A DNA stretch of 64,000 bases from Batillaria attramentaria (Eukaryota; Mollusca; Gastropoda; Batillariidae), in contig JACVVK020000523.1 of assembly GCA_018292915.2 (NCBI GenBank), forward strand, positions 162,001 through 226,000. The letters are read 5' to 3'. A program made the translations under genes and the position numbers. Shown one piece after another: positions 26,908-40,009 of this stretch. Each line of letters begins with the position of its first letter. Positions within the stretch are counted from its first letter, which is position 1. A model generated the notes under the pieces. It was not told the origin of the DNA. It was given only the letters and a program-made list of their open reading frames with translations, and did not search any database.

Positions 26908-29048
26908 CAACTATACAAAATCATGTTTAAATGGTAGCTCATCATTTCAAATTACAAAGCATATAAATCATTCAGTTTATGTACAATAATTATAATTAAT
27001 CTTGATGGGGGACTGCTGACAATGAGAAATGCAGTTTGTGATCGGAGACAAGCAGACCCTTAAGAACATTGTGTACGATTCTGTCAAGATAATTCATTTT
27101 TTTCTCTCTCGCAGTTTCAGATACTGAAACGTCGATATGCTTTGCCAAGACACTGGCTGAAGGCAAATGCCGCTATCCGTCGCCAACGACCAATGAGTCA
27201 CAAACATTACTCGCACTCAACAGCTCAGCATGTTCAGAGTACGTGGTTTCCCTTCTACAATCATACCAAGACGGGGCCACAAAGTCAGCCGTCAGAGCAA
27301 ATTAAAGCCAGGGTGGCTGTGTTCTGTAGTGTAAAGATATCGGTCCATGCCCAGACACTTCGATGAGCGCAGCTGATATCGCAAATACAGGTGACAGCCT
27401 CTTAGGGTGGGACGAATCCGTCACTGTCCAGCACAACATGAACGAACTACTCTCTGGTCAAAGGTGCATCCTACGTGGCAAGGAAAATCTCCGCATCAAA
27501 CTCAATGATGAATGTCTTTCTAACGTAGGTTCCGGTCCTTGGTCCTGAAACGCGTTTGGTGAGATGAGTTATGGACTTCGTGTATGAAACTCTCCCACTA
27601 GCATACGTTCAGTACAGACGTTGGTCCTAATAAAACGTTTACGGTGACTAACTTGCTGAAACTCTGACTAACGCACGTTCATTTACTGTGATTGCAGTCA
27701 TTGGTCCTAAAATGCGATTGGCGAGATGAGCTACTGAGGTGAAACGTCCGCCCTTTCGCATGTTTTGAAGTGAAGTGTCCCTCGGTGAAAACTCGGCGCT
27801 CGTTCCCTCAGTAACTGGAGACTCCCGGTCGATGCGTCCCACTGTGTGGACGGCCCCCTGGACGCCCCTAGAAAGGTCTGCATCCCTGAGAGACACATTC
27901 TGTAAATGACGTATCACATACAGACTTCGCGTAAGGTCAATTCCCTAGTCATGTTTTGCCAGGGAAATAGAGTTTTCGGGCGGTGACAGGTTCAAACACT
28001 CCCCAAAGGTGGCGGAGGCAGTTTTGTCTGAGACAACGTTGCATTTTTTTGTCAGCGAGGCGACGGTGTATGAAAACGTATCAGATGTAGACGGTGTTAA
28101 TGTGACGTCCCGCGAGACTGACACGTACGTCTGGCGAAAAGACCCTCCCATAAACGGCCTCGCTGAAAGCGTCTAATATAGTCCGAATGGTATGGTAGTT
28201 TCCATACCCCGAGAACCGACCAAAAACGGTCCGCCGTGATCGATAAATATACTCCGATTTCGTCAGCTTTCTATGTCTTTCTTAAAGTCCGTCGCATGAG
28301 GGACCCAACGATAAAAGGCTTCACTCTATGCAAATTTATCAGGCCTACTGTGGACGCCGTTGGGGCTGCTCCGTTGCCATTCGTGGGATCTGCACTGACT
28401 TAAAGAGACTGTCCGCGCCTGTACTAGGTTGTGCCGATGCCAGGACAGAAACTGGCCAGATTATAGTTCTCTCCACTGGCTCGTCAATAGAGGCATTTCA
28501 GCGCGACCAGCACGATTGAATTCTGTGAGACTGGCCGTCCAGACAGTTCCATTCCATATCCATACATTTGCACAATCATTCCTGCTCAATATCAGTGTGA
28601 TGTATTCACAGCCATAGTGAGGTGTTGCTTGTCTAGACACCGTCCCGGACATGGATCCACGAGTCGTATATCATGTAACTGTCCCTTGCAGTCCATTCCC
28701 TCGCTGGGGGGGGGGGGGGGGGGGGGAGGGGGAATCTGTCTGTATCATTGTGAATCAGCTCACATTCACAGAGCTCTAAACCAATCCTGAGGGCGACCTG
28801 GGTTGTGTGGTATCCCAATGTGCCTCAATGCGCCTCAGAAATGTGCCTCAGCGCTGAGGCAGCCTGCGCACTGTCCCAAACCCGTACTGAGCACTAGACA
28901 GCACATAATTTCTCGGCGTCAGTCCTAGACTGCAATACAGTTCGGAGCGCAAAGCATCACGAGACGCCCGCACTTCGAGTCATTACCGAAAGATGCAGCC
29001 GAAGCACATACATGTAGACAGACAGCCTCTCTCAGTCTATCCATATAG
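26908..29048 (-). other. Immediate downstream flank / proximal 3' UTR of the TRIM9-like gene
   Basis: The 3' UTR must start at 29048 and run toward lower coordinates. I find no clear AATAAA on the minus strand before 27 kb. A 22-nt G run (28706-28727) and a degenerate 82-bp repeat lie here. Confidence 0.45.
27539..27740 (+). repeat. Degenerate tandem repeat, ~82-bp period, three copies
   Basis: TTGGTCCTGAAACGCGTTTG, TTGGTCCTAATAAAACG and TTGGTCCTAAAATGCGATTG start at about 27539, 27622 and 27701. Two are followed by GAGATGAG. Confidence 0.5.
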
Positions 29049-29399
<351 letters not shown>

Positions 29400-29606
29400 T
29401 TATTGGTGTGTGGATTTATTTTCTTTATCGCGAGAGTAATATACAAAGACGGCTCTATAGAAAGCAGGTGACTGGTGTGAGGGGCGGTTAAAAGAGATTA
29501 ACAGTCCGTCTCAACAGTATTCAATCCAGACGGACTGTCAGGCCGTCCACGTTCGATTCTTGATTGTGATGAGTAACGCTGCTGAAGGTGGGGGTGGGGG
29601 TGGGGG

Positions 29607-29608
<2 letters not shown>

Positions 29609-29678
<70 letters not shown>
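29609..29678. repeat. (GT)n microsatellite in the TRIM9 intron
   Basis: About 68 bp of GT located some 250 bp from the terminal exon. On the coding strand it is (CA)n upstream of the 3' splice site. Confidence 0.97.
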
Positions 29679-29679
<1 letters not shown>

Positions 29680-30423
29680 GGTGGAGGGGGGAGGGGGTGG
29701 AGACTGGAAGGGTCGGAAACGTCACCTTCAGCTTTCAGAGTCCATCAAGTCACTCAGAACACAGGTTTCAGTTGGCTCAAAAATTCATAAGAAAACGTTA
29801 CGCGTTTGGGGCAGGTTTTACACGTGCGCGTGTTTTTGTTTTCTTATCCCCGATTGAGAATGTGTTCAAACAAGACTAAACATACACAACAGAAGGGGTC
29901 CATTCTCAATACACATAGGAAAAACCTCTGCTGCAACGGGGGGGGGGGGGGGGGGGATTTTACACTTCCATCCCAGAACCCTCGTACCAAACCCAAAACC
30001 ACTGTTTAGCTTTCCAATCAATTCCTTTGCATTCGCCGATAACGAGGCGCGCGCTGGGAATTGCAAAACTCAGCATCCCTATTTATGTAGGTCCGCCAAG
30101 TGTTATTTTAGCTTTTCCACCGCACGGTCAGCTCTCGGTAACAAAATGTTTTCCCCCAAAACATTCCATCAAACATCCACTTAATACCCACGTCATCGGT
30201 TTGTCAAAAACTAAACATAGGGGGTCACGGAAATGCCAGCCGCTAACAACGTTGGCTTTCTCGCTCTGTCAGTTTAGACTGCTCGCGGGCAAAACAAAAA
30301 CGAGTGTGTAGAACATCATACAATAACCACCGGACAAACACGAGACTGACAGCAGCACGGGCTGTAGTCAATATGGACGCAGGTGTTTCTGGTGCTACTC
30401 CGCTCCAAAAGTCTTTCGGTCGG

Positions 30424-31016
30424 ACATTGGCACTGAGTGTTTCCACTTTCAACTTTTGGTGGCACCGAGTGTGTTCATTTTCAACCTTTGGTAGCACCGA
30501 GTGTTTCCATTTTTAAATTTTATTAGCACACAGTGTTTCTATTTTTAAAGTTAGTAGCACGGAGTGTTTCCATTTTCAAATTTTAGTTGCACCGAGTGTA
30601 TCCCTTTCAAATTTTAGTGGCACCGAGTGTTTCCATTTTCAAATTTTAGTGGCACCGAGTGTTTCCATTTTCAAATTTTAGTGGCACCGAGTGTTTCCAT
30701 TTTCAAATTTTAGTGGCACCGAGTGTTTCCATTTTCAAATTTTAATTACACTGAGAGTTTCCATTTTCAAATTTCAGCAGCACCGAGTGATTCCATTTTT
30801 CGAATTATAGTAGCACCGGGTGTTTCCATATTCAAATTTCAGTAGCACAGAGTGTTTCCATATTCAAATTTCTCTCAAGTTTCAAATTTTAGCAGCACCG
30901 GGTGTTTCCATATCCAAATTTCAGTAGCACCGAGTGTTTCCATTTTCAAATTTTAGTAGCACCGAGCGGCGTTTTCTTCTTTTTTTTTCCCAAATTGTAC
31001 CGGCACCGAGTGCTTC
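30424..31016 (+). repeat. 32-bp minisatellite, about 18 copies
   Basis: The unit is AGTGGCACCGAGTGTTTCCA followed by TTTTCAAATTTT. GCACCGAGTG occurrences step by 31-33 bp from about 30430 to 31000. Four central copies (30619-30715) are almost identical and the edges are diverged, as expected from homogenisation. It lies in the last TRIM9 intron, 1.1 kb upstream (in transcription order) of the terminal exon. Confidence 0.93.
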
Positions 31017-31832
31017 CATCGTTTGTCGGCGTGAAACTGAGAAAGTGGCCGGTTATCAACCAGACAACGACTTTGACTAACGCGTTACTACAATACAAAG
31101 ACAGGTGCATACTCATAATTCAAAGAACGGCTTCACGTAAGAACATTCATCGTAGAAACGTTTGAAGCGGAGTAGCACCGGCACCACTCCAATCCATTTC
31201 TGATTACACCCCGTGAGCAGTGTACTGGAGGGGAACTCAGAATGTTCAGAACTCAGAATGTTTAATGTGGTATAGGCGGTTTGCCCGTTCACATGGGGGT
31301 GGGGGGGGGGCGGGGGTGTTACATTGCACGTGCCACGGAAACCGTGTCACTATCATGGACAGTACAAAGGAAATTTCACTGTTCACTCATGGCCGGACTG
31401 CACACCCGGCAACGACCGACTGATGGATACTGGAGGGGAAGCGGTAGACAGAGTAGTGTATAACAGTAGCAGTAATGCCGACAACTGGTTCTGACGTAAA
31501 ATCGATATGGGGGGATATCCTATTCCGCTTTTCGCGCGAGTAGACGCCTTTTCACGCCGTATGGTCATGAATTTTTATGACCAGCTTGTGTAGAAACAGC
31601 GACAGGTCAACACGGATAAGCATCTAGGGGGCTTTGCGTTTTATCGAAAGGGTTAACGCCGACGGGGTTAGTCAGGATACAAGATGACTACTTATTGTAA
31701 CCGTGCTGACACTGTGCATGTCTCGCACTCCTGCTTCTCGTACAAGTACACAAACAAACTTTTTCTAGTTTCTATACTAACATCCAACGCAAATGTGATG
31801 TCGTGATGATGGCAGTGTGGCAGTGTAAAAAC

Positions 31833-31837
<5 letters not shown>

Positions 31838-31902
<65 letters not shown>

Positions 31903-32003
31903 TATTTACGTATCTTACAAGCTGTCCTCGCTTATCTAAGGTAAGGTTCTAGAAACAAATTGGAATCGACAAATGATACATGACAAGTCATACAAAATAC
32001 ATA

Positions 32004-32044
<41 letters not shown>
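31838..32044. repeat. (GT)n(GA)n and (GA)n tracts
   Basis: 31838-31900 is GT then GA. 32006-32044 is a second GA tract about 105 bp away. Confidence 0.95.
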
Positions 32045-32048
<4 letters not shown>

Positions 32049-32642
32049 CTGTAAATGGAAATGTTCTCGCTCAAATTCCAAGTCTGCAACCCCCAAACAC
32101 ACACACAAAAAGAGAAAACCTTTCTTTCCCTACTCGTACAGTGAGGGCAGAGAGCGTGGCTAACAACCTAAACTTGCTCTGATGACTCCCATGCCTAGGG
32201 TAGAAATGGTAAATGAAGACAAATGTTCCCGCGGGACAGTCTCGAGCACAGGCAAGGAAAAACAAAACATTGTATAGGGCTTGTTAAGGGGCTGAGACAT
32301 CACGAACACGAACAGAGAGAGAGAGAGAGAGAGTTGGGAAGGGGAGGAGAAGAACGACACTACGCAGGGCGACTGTCTCCGCAGCCGGCTATCGATGAAT
32401 ATGCAAAAATGCAAAACCGACTTAGGCTCATGACCTACGGGAGAAGTTTTACTTTTAGTTCGAACAAACATGGTAAACAGCTCAAAACCCGCATCGGAAA
32501 AACTAGCGCAAAACGCCTGTTGAAGCCGTATGTCACACGGGAAACAGGGGAAAACACCATGTCTGCCGTCTGTTCGGATTAAAACACACCCATGTCACAG
32601 TGCGAGAAAAACTGTTTCTTTGGTACGGTGCTGTGACTTATC

Positions 32643-32725
32643 AATAATAATAATAATAATAAGTGTGTATTGTATAGGCGCTTTACCCAATTTCTTCAAC
32701 TGGCTCAAAGCGCCGCGAACTGAAC
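32643..32725 (-). mobile_element. LINE-like 3' tail, severely truncated
   Basis: On the minus strand, GGCGCTTTGAGCCAGTTGAA, then GGGTAAAGCGCC and a (TTA)n tail. The same hairpin-plus-trinucleotide layout closes the LINE at 47362. No coding part remains. Confidence 0.6.
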
Positions 32726-33540
32726 CCAACACGCAACCCCTCACGTGAATCACACGCATTCTCTCACATACTGGACACGAACACATTACATTCACGTGGT
32801 GCGAAGGGTCAACTCAGCTATTTACGTTTCGGAGTTTAAAATTGCATTTATTTACAAATTTTGTGGGTTGAAACTTTCCACAGCTATGAAGCACTGCTAG
32901 GTATTAATCATTCAACGCCAAAAACAACAACAAAAGCAAACATCAGCAAGAACGTGCTATAACATAACAAACTCGCAGCCCGACATCACTCCCGCACCAA
33001 CACGTCTACCCTCCTTTACTTTCCATCTTTTTAGTGTCGTTCATTCCCCGTTTTCCTTCGTGCGACTCGTTCAAAAGGTCGGCTGGTGTGCTGGGTAGGG
33101 GGACACCTCGCATGTTACAATTTTCCCTTCCGCCGTAGCTCATATATCTCATGCATTCGCTGGTTATTTTGACATTCCTGCCCCAGCACCGAGACACTCT
33201 TCCGAAACTGACTGCGATTGATAACAATTGGCAAAACACGTTCGGCCAGCGCTGAGGCCATGGCACGTTCACGACAAGGGAAAAAGGAAGGAAAGTGGTT
33301 TCGGGACAAACAATGGTCTGCAGGGAGACTTAAATTCTTCAAAACATAGGCGACCCGAGGGTCGGAGGGCAGGGGCAGAGGTCACACGAAAATTGGAGTC
33401 TGTGGGGGTGTGTGGGGTGGTGGGATACACTGACGACAGGCGAAGGTGGGAAAAATCCCGTGTTGTGACATTTTGGTGTTCAGTAATCAGTATGTGCGGG
33501 CAAGTCTTTCGGCGTCGACGGCTGATAAGGAAGAGACAGG

Positions 33541-33735
33541 GGATTTGGTGTAGTGGTTGCGGCATCCGGCTGCGGCCCTTCTTCAGCTGCCTGGTTCGAG
33601 TCCCCGGTGGGCAGGAATATGGAGGGATTTTTCCCTACCCGAATCGGGTCAAATTCATGTGTAGACTCGGTGACGGTGCCTGTCTCGCCTTCGTGTACAC
33701 AGGCACGCGCAATATCAAGTATGCAGGTTAAAAAT
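33541..33735 (+). mobile_element. Second tRNA-derived SINE candidate
   Basis: GGTGTAGTGGTTGCGG resembles an A box, and GGTTCGAGTCCCCGG is a near-perfect B box at a tRNA-like distance. A GC-rich non-tRNA body follows. Only one copy lies in this window and I see no clear target duplication, so family status is unproven. Confidence 0.5.
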
Positions 33736-35332
33736 CTTATTTCAAACGGGAGGGGCCGTTGAATGGAAACCAGTTAACCAACATGCACAGCTACACTGAC
33801 AATGGTCATCATTATGTTGAGGCTGATCAGTTAAGTGGAAGAGGGTACCATTCGGTGAAAGTTTTTCACTGAAAAGCATTTCACTGGGTGACAGCATCTA
33901 AAAGGCGAGCCATCAGAAGGGTACACGAGACGCGGATTACACAACAACTGAGCGAGTGGCTTGCAGCACGGCCAACTGCCGCGTAGGACAATTAATTTTG
34001 CATTTTCGCTGTTTCGCAGAGCCTGTAGACGGCGCTGTCTCGCACTGAGAGCTCTATTAATCATTAAGATAGGCCATTTTGAAAGTACAGGAGCACTCAC
34101 ACGCAAACCCGTTCCAAAACATAAGCTTCCCTCTGTGTACTGTCAGCAAAATTGTACGACTATTTACGGCTGTGTAGCGTCGATCCGGATTACAGGTAAT
34201 GCGAATCTTGTAAAAGAGAAGCTGATGTCACACTGGAGTAAAAGCAAACGACAAGACGCCACACAAAAGCTTTTTCCGGTTGCCCTTGGCTACGTCCAGA
34301 TCAGTTTTCGCAAAATCGACTGGATACAAACTTGATAGCCTCACGAAAACAAACACTCCCTATTCTAACGCTTGTCACGGTTTCACCTCGAGACAAAATA
34401 AATCTCTGGTGTTTTCGAAAGGCTTTCAGGAAGAAAAAACACACACACTCAGAGGGGGGAAAAAGGCAAAATGAGAGAGAGAGAGAGGTGCTGAGCAAAT
34501 ATCCCAAGAATTCGATACTGTATCTGCTGGATTAAAAAAACAGCTCACGTCTACGCAAATGCTGCTTTCATTACATCTGTGTGAATCTTTGAGTTTAAGT
34601 TAAAAACATGAGACGGCGGGAAAAAGAACATGACACTTCTTCCTGACGTTTGAAAATAAATACTACTTGGTTTCTACCGCTCCACGAAAATGGCAGGCTT
34701 GAAAACACGTCTGTAAAACGAATACAATTGCACGAAAAACGCTCGCAGCAGAACTTAAAAACGCAGTGGCAAAAAGATCTGAGAAACGATAAAATAGCAA
34801 GAAAATCACGCACTGGATCGCTTACTGGTGATTCCAAACCATCAGTCAGTATCAGATGTTACGTAGGGCGAAGGTTGTTAAATATGACATTTGGCACCCA
34901 ATGGCCACCATTACGTGCAGGCAGCATTCGTACGACATTATTACTACTGCGAAAAACCTGTAAAAGATTACACTAGATGGGTTTGCCGATTCTGCATTTA
35001 TCTGACCTCTTCCGCCTTTGAACCGTTGAAGACAGTAGTATTAAAGAGAGAGCGGAACTTCAGGCATCTGGTGTCAAAAAGACCACTCCTGACTTTCACC
35101 TGACAAAAACAATACAACAAAAATAGCCAGGCGTCTGTTTGTTGTGACGCACCACCGCCAGGTCTTTCAACCTCTTCCGTTAAAAATGGCTGGAGGCATC
35201 ACGTCCTTTTTTCACCGCGAAAGGGTGATATCAAAGACATAGCAAACAAGGAAAAGGCCCACACAACCCAGGACTGACCCCACGCGACTCGAGCATTTGC
35301 AGTGCAATATTTCACTAGCCAAGCCATCCCGG

Positions 35333-36278
35333 TGTAACAGGCCAGAATCTACCCCTGGCCCCGAATCTACCCGGGTAGAAACTGGACTAGGCCAGTTTAA
35401 ACCCGGGTAGTTTCTGGCTTAGGCCAGTTTCTACCCCCCTGGCCCCGAATCTACCCCCCTGGTCTGAGCTGAATTTGAATTCGTTGTACTAAGCTAAATT
35501 CACAATTTCACTACACCAGTTGCTACAGTGACTACTACTGAGTCGAACTGGTTGTACTGAGCGCACGCACAAACCCTGGGGCATAGATTGGGAAATGTTT
35601 CAAGTAGTTTGTCATTCTGAATCACTGCAATCATGGACGACCAGAAGTACAGAGAAGTTGTGCATTTTCTTTCCTCGGCCGAAAAGAAATATCCAGCGTA
35701 TATCTACAGTATGTCGGACGAAAGGAAACGCACTGTCGCAAAGTCCAACTTCCGACAATTTGCGGCCAGCTACAAACTGAAGTCGGCGGTGCTGGTGCAC
35801 AGCAAAACCGAAAAACAGGTGACACAAAAAAGCCGTGTCAATGCCATTCTTAAGGCGTGTCATGACAATCTAACAACAGGCGGCCACTTTGGTCGTGATA
35901 AGACCATGGCGAATATTTATCGTCTCGGTGCAGTTAACATGTGCTTTCATCTGCAACTCAAGTTACTCAATTTTTTTATGCAGATTGCTCTGATGTTATA
36001 CTGTTTGCATTAAAATGAATTTTAATTAACATCTCTATCTATCTCAGTCTTGACAAAGTAAATATTCACTTAGTGTTATTTCATTCGGGGCCAGGGGGGA
36101 GAGAAACTGGCCTAGAACAGGAGGGGGTAGATTCTGGGCCAGGGGGATAGGAACTGGCCCAGGCCAGTTTAAACCCGGTGTAGCTTCTGGCCTAGTCCAG
36201 TTTCTACCCGTGTAGATTTGGGCCTAGGCCAGTTCCTGCGGGGTAGATTCTGGACGGGGTAGATTCTGGCCTGGTACA
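35333..36278 (+). mobile_element. Ginger-like DNA transposon, internally deleted, inserted in a SINE
   Basis: The element begins TGTAACAGGCCAGAATCTAC and ends with the matching inverted terminus GGCCTGGTACA. It is flanked by CCGG at 35329-35332 and 36279-36282. The imperfect inverted termini run to about 35470 on the left and from about 36085 on the right, and are built of repeated GAATCTACCCC and GGCCAGTTT modules. Between them is a reading frame with an integrase zinc-binding-like segment (35633-36013). Ginger elements are known to encode a retrovirus/Gypsy-like integrase and to have TGTNR termini. At 946 bp this copy lacks the catalytic core, so it cannot move by itself. Confidence 0.82.
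35633..36013 (+). pseudogene. Truncated integrase, N-terminal and half of the H2C2 zinc-binding domain (Ginger-like)
   Basis: The 126-codon frame starts MDDQKYREVVHFL and reaches KACHDNLTTGGHFGRDKT (residues 75-91). His77 and His85 match the H-x7-H half of the HHCC zinc-binding domain of retroelement, Ginger and KRBA2-like integrases. After residue 98 (IYRL) the expected tyrosine/tryptophan-proline stretch and the CxxC half are missing, and the remaining 28 residues are hydrophobic and unrelated. A GTGCAG right after the break could be a splice donor whose next exon was deleted, or the copy may simply be truncated. No DDE catalytic domain remains before the right terminus. In Ginger elements this protein cuts and joins transposon ends. 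Confidence 0.72.
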
Positions 36279-38482
36279 CCGGCTCCCCTACCCCGGGGAA
36301 AAAAAAAAAAAAACTCTTGAAGAGAGACAGCCCGCTGCATGATGACAGGCTTGATTTCAGTTCTTGTACTGAACATCTGCGCACCGATTACATGTATCGC
36401 CGCCATCCAAGGACAGGGGACTGGAGATGAAACCAACTGTTCTCAAATCGAGCGTGCTGCGCCAAACAGCTGAACGAGATCGCCTCATAAGACAGCGCTG
36501 GCTGTTGCAGTCCACGCGGAAACCTACCACCCCCTGTCGGCACAGCCCTGCCAAGACATCACAAAGTTGGTTGTAGAAACTTTGACAGGCTTCCATTGTT
36601 GTCTTCTTTAGGAAGGAGCGCGCTGGCGTTGGGGTCACGTTTCTGTCGCAGTCCATGGACGTGTGTGAAGTTGGAATTTCTTGCGAAAACAGCATATTTC
36701 TGATGGCACCGTATCCCTAAGACTTTTGTTTCGTTTCTGTCGCATACCGCTGCACGTTCTGTCGTGCTTCTTGTCTGAGTTCCTATTTTAACAACTCCCT
36801 CCCCCGCTCAAGACAACACTCCAGACATTCCCTTCCCCACCCCTCAATCGCTGTCTGTCCCCTGTGCGATGGCAAGTGATGCAGCTGCATACGCCAAAAC
36901 TGCAGGAAAGCCAGCGGTCATGAAGCCCTTCCACGTGATCTGTCAACTGCTACTGTACAGACATGATAAAAAAAAAAAACTAAAAAAAAACCGTCCCACC
37001 CACTGTGCTCTGTCATAAAAGAAACATCGTACCACGAAGATCCAAAATCATCCTCCTTGATGCCGAACTGAAAGACAGTTTGAAAATATGGAAAAATGCT
37101 TTGCTCTGCAGAACACGGACGTGAAATAGATCTCCCTTCGTCTGTTTTCCAAAGCCCAGAGAAACGAGACGGAATGACAGGGCATCCAAACAAATGTATT
37201 CTCCATCGGCGTAAAGCTCAAATAATACTTCTCCCAACGACAGATATCGTCCTAGTGGGGTTTGCCAAATTTGGATATCAATACCTGATGGACATTGGAA
37301 ACGGCCTACAGGAATTCAGAAGACATAGCATGCTGGGTTAACTCATGAATTCCAGATGTCTTTCCTCCTGCTTCGACGATTTGATAATTGTGTTGTCATT
37401 CGTTCCCAAAATTGCTTTATTGCAAGGAATACACGTTTTTGCATGAGTCACGTCACGTAAAAAAAAAAGTACTCGCTTGCTAACCAACAAGTGTTGTCAT
37501 TATTTTTTCATGAGTGAATCATGCGATGCTGGTGACACTGATATATTGAGGTTTGTATTAAACTGCACTCAGAAATCAATATTTGTGTGCTGAGTAATGG
37601 GGGTGACAAGCACTGAATTTCCTGTCCAAACACATTACACGTGTATTGCATAACACTCTCAAGGTGAACCTGGTCTGCCAAAACTGTTTTAGTGCTTTGG
37701 CAATAAATTGACGGCTTTTTGCTTCCTGTTTTATTATTTTTATTAATCTTTATTTTGACACAGCACTTCCAAGACCACTGAGAAACGGGGTTTTGAGAGA
37801 ACAACCTAAAAGACGGGGACACTGAAGAAATATTTTCTATGTTTATTTGCACCCCAAAATAAACATCTCTCCAATATGCTGGGCGGCTGACCCAGTAACT
37901 CCCCAAACAGTCTGCCATGACGGACTTCGAGAAGTCGCGGCGTTCACTGTGACTTTACCAACAAACGTGGAAGCAAGAAAAATGTTTTCTGTGACCTACC
38001 CCATGACACGACAAACAGTCTGCTTCCAATCAGGGAGATGGCCTGCTGACCAAAATGCACTCTCCAGAGAAATGAAAACATCACTGGCTGGTTGGGGAAC
38101 GAGGTATATCACTTACGGAATGTGCTGTTTTTAGTGCCACGGATGATGCTGGTTATCATATCGTTTGCTAATTATAGTATCTCCCTTCTGGTCTAGTATT
38201 TATTATTGTTTTCATATAAAACTAGATATCACTTTTGAACTTAATGGAAAATACAATCGTACAGCAAGATGTGGGAAGGAAGGGTGGGTGAGTGGGTGGG
38301 GGGGGGGTGGGGGCAGGGGAGGGGGGGGGGCTTAAAAAGTCATATTAAGCCAATTCAAACGAAAACATGGCCACACAAAATGTGAACTAAGGCACAGAAC
38401 AAAAAACAAATGGGATACTGGGAAAGGGGAAAAATCAGATACAAGAATGATCCGGTGACAGTCTCACCCCCCCCCCCCTTAC

Positions 38483-38707
38483 CTAGCATGGTGTTCTTGT
38501 CCACATCAAAGCGACAGATGCCGATGGAGGGGTCAGTGTGGGAGTCATAGCGGTCGATGATCACCTCCCAGTAGTGCACCCCCTTGGAGAACCCCACGCT
38601 CCCCAGCGCCACCCGGTGGTCAAAACTGCTGCACGTGACGCTCAGGTTGTTGTTGGAGAACAGCACGTCCGGGTGCGTCGTCGAGGGGTCAAAGGTGAAC
38701 CAGGCCA
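38483..38707 (-). CDS. TRIM9: TRIM9-like E3 ligase, first SPRY exon
   Basis: This is a 225-nt exon on the minus strand. The acceptor is TTGCAG just above 38707 and the donor GTAAGG starts at 38482. It opens with two bases completing a Val codon, then AWFTFDPSTTHPDVLFSNNN, a CSSFDHRVALGSVGFSKGVH stretch, and HYWEVIIDRYDSHTDPSIGI, ending NTMLG across the splice. The HYWEV motif and the preceding FSKG turn are hallmarks of the B30.2/SPRY fold, which in TRIM proteins is the substrate- or partner-binding module. The length (74 full codons) and both phases agree with the flanking exons, so the join is unambiguous. A poly-C run lies directly downstream of the donor (38467-38478 on the plus strand), leaving the donor only a few bases from a G-rich intron start on the transcribed strand. 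Confidence 0.95.
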
Positions 38708-39017
38708 CTGCAACACACGAAACAGGAATGGGGTTTGTCGTTTTAGTAAAGTTGCAGAGCTCAGTGGGTATCCAGCACATGATTAACAGTTCTAAGGTTT
38801 GTTGTTGTTGTTGTTTAGGCACTAAAAAAGACATGATAAAACGCCGCATTTCAAAAGGACAAGTCAGTGAGTGTACGCCACTTTTATACCTACAAAACAA
38901 GGGGAGGGGACAGAGGGGGCGCTTGAGAACAAAATCAAGGTAACTTACACTATTACGTATTAAGGAAGTGCTATTTTCATGTCTACATACGCACGTGTGA
39001 AAGCCTCAAAACAAGGA

Positions 39018-39019
<2 letters not shown>

Positions 39020-39087
<68 letters not shown>
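39020..39087. repeat. (GT)n microsatellite
   Basis: About 66 bp of GT followed by a G12 run, about 310 bp from the first SPRY exon. Confidence 0.97.
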
Positions 39088-40009
39088 AGGGGGGGGGGGG
39101 TAGATAGAAAGAGGCGTGAGAAGAAAACCAAAGTATTACAAGAAGCGTAACGGTTTTGTTTGACACCCAGGTAAACTACAAAAGTAAAACTACGGAAGAC
39201 AAACAGCTGCTGATAATCCATCCTAAATGAAGTTCTAGAAGACGGGCAGATCCTCGTAACGTTTTGGCACCTCCACAAAGCTGCATGTCTTTCTCACACG
39301 TGATAAAACACAGGTATGCACACAAAACCTGCCTACACCTGCAACGCGTCTCATTCATTCATAAGCCAAGAGCTCCCGTGAGAAAACAAGGAAACTCCGG
39401 ATCTGAGAGAGATTCAGCAATTATTCCGGTGCACGTGTCTGACGTTAGCCGCGGCCAACAAGACTTAGCGAAATAACTCATCGCATGGTGTATTATGTAT
39501 TACAAATGCTGCACAGGGAGAGGCAAAGAAAAAAATCACACCTTTGATCCGTAACACCGTTTGCGCGGAAGGACGTGGCCAAGACAGACATCCTGCGCAC
39601 ATTTTCCATAAATATCGTTCAATAATCTTAGCGTAAAAAAAGTGTGTTATGGGGATCGGTCACGCGGTTGGTTTGCTTTCGGTGGAGGCCAGCAGCAACG
39701 CGGAGTATTGAGTCAAAGCACATCAAAAGCTGCGGTGAGCCAAACTGTCTCGGCGTTTCTCATTGCCGCAAATAAAGGTGTATATCTATGTCAATAAAAA
39801 TCACGGCTGTCGAACTCGCCGCTCGTGCAAATGTTGCTTCTAGATACGAAGGAAAATAAGTGCTCGTTGGGTTTCTCCCGTATACAGCTGTGATAACAGT
39901 GCGAATATCTTTTGTACTGGGTCTTCCGTGATGCTGGCACACGCTTGGGTCAAGAAGATTCTACACAAACCTCTGATAGTCGTAGTGGAGTAATAGTTAT
40001 TGTGGGAGG

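Larger units (their letters stand above)
35195..36300 (-). mobile_element. tRNA-derived SINE (SINE-A) interrupted by the Ginger-like element
   Basis: The diverged minus-strand SINE body runs 35195-35332 (GGGTGATATCAAAGACATAG then a degraded tRNA-like part to CATCCCGG). It resumes with CTCCCC at 36283 after the transposon. Other copies read CACCCCGGCTCCCC here, so the Ginger element split the motif at CCGG. Confidence 0.75.

Noticed and set aside
33228..33731. 167-codon plus-strand frame
   Set aside because: It runs through the tRNA-like SINE candidate and has no protein-like conserved motif.
38355..38900. A single 181-codon frame across the first SPRY exon
   Set aside because: The conserved part stops at consensus splice sites on both sides; the extra residues are intron translation.
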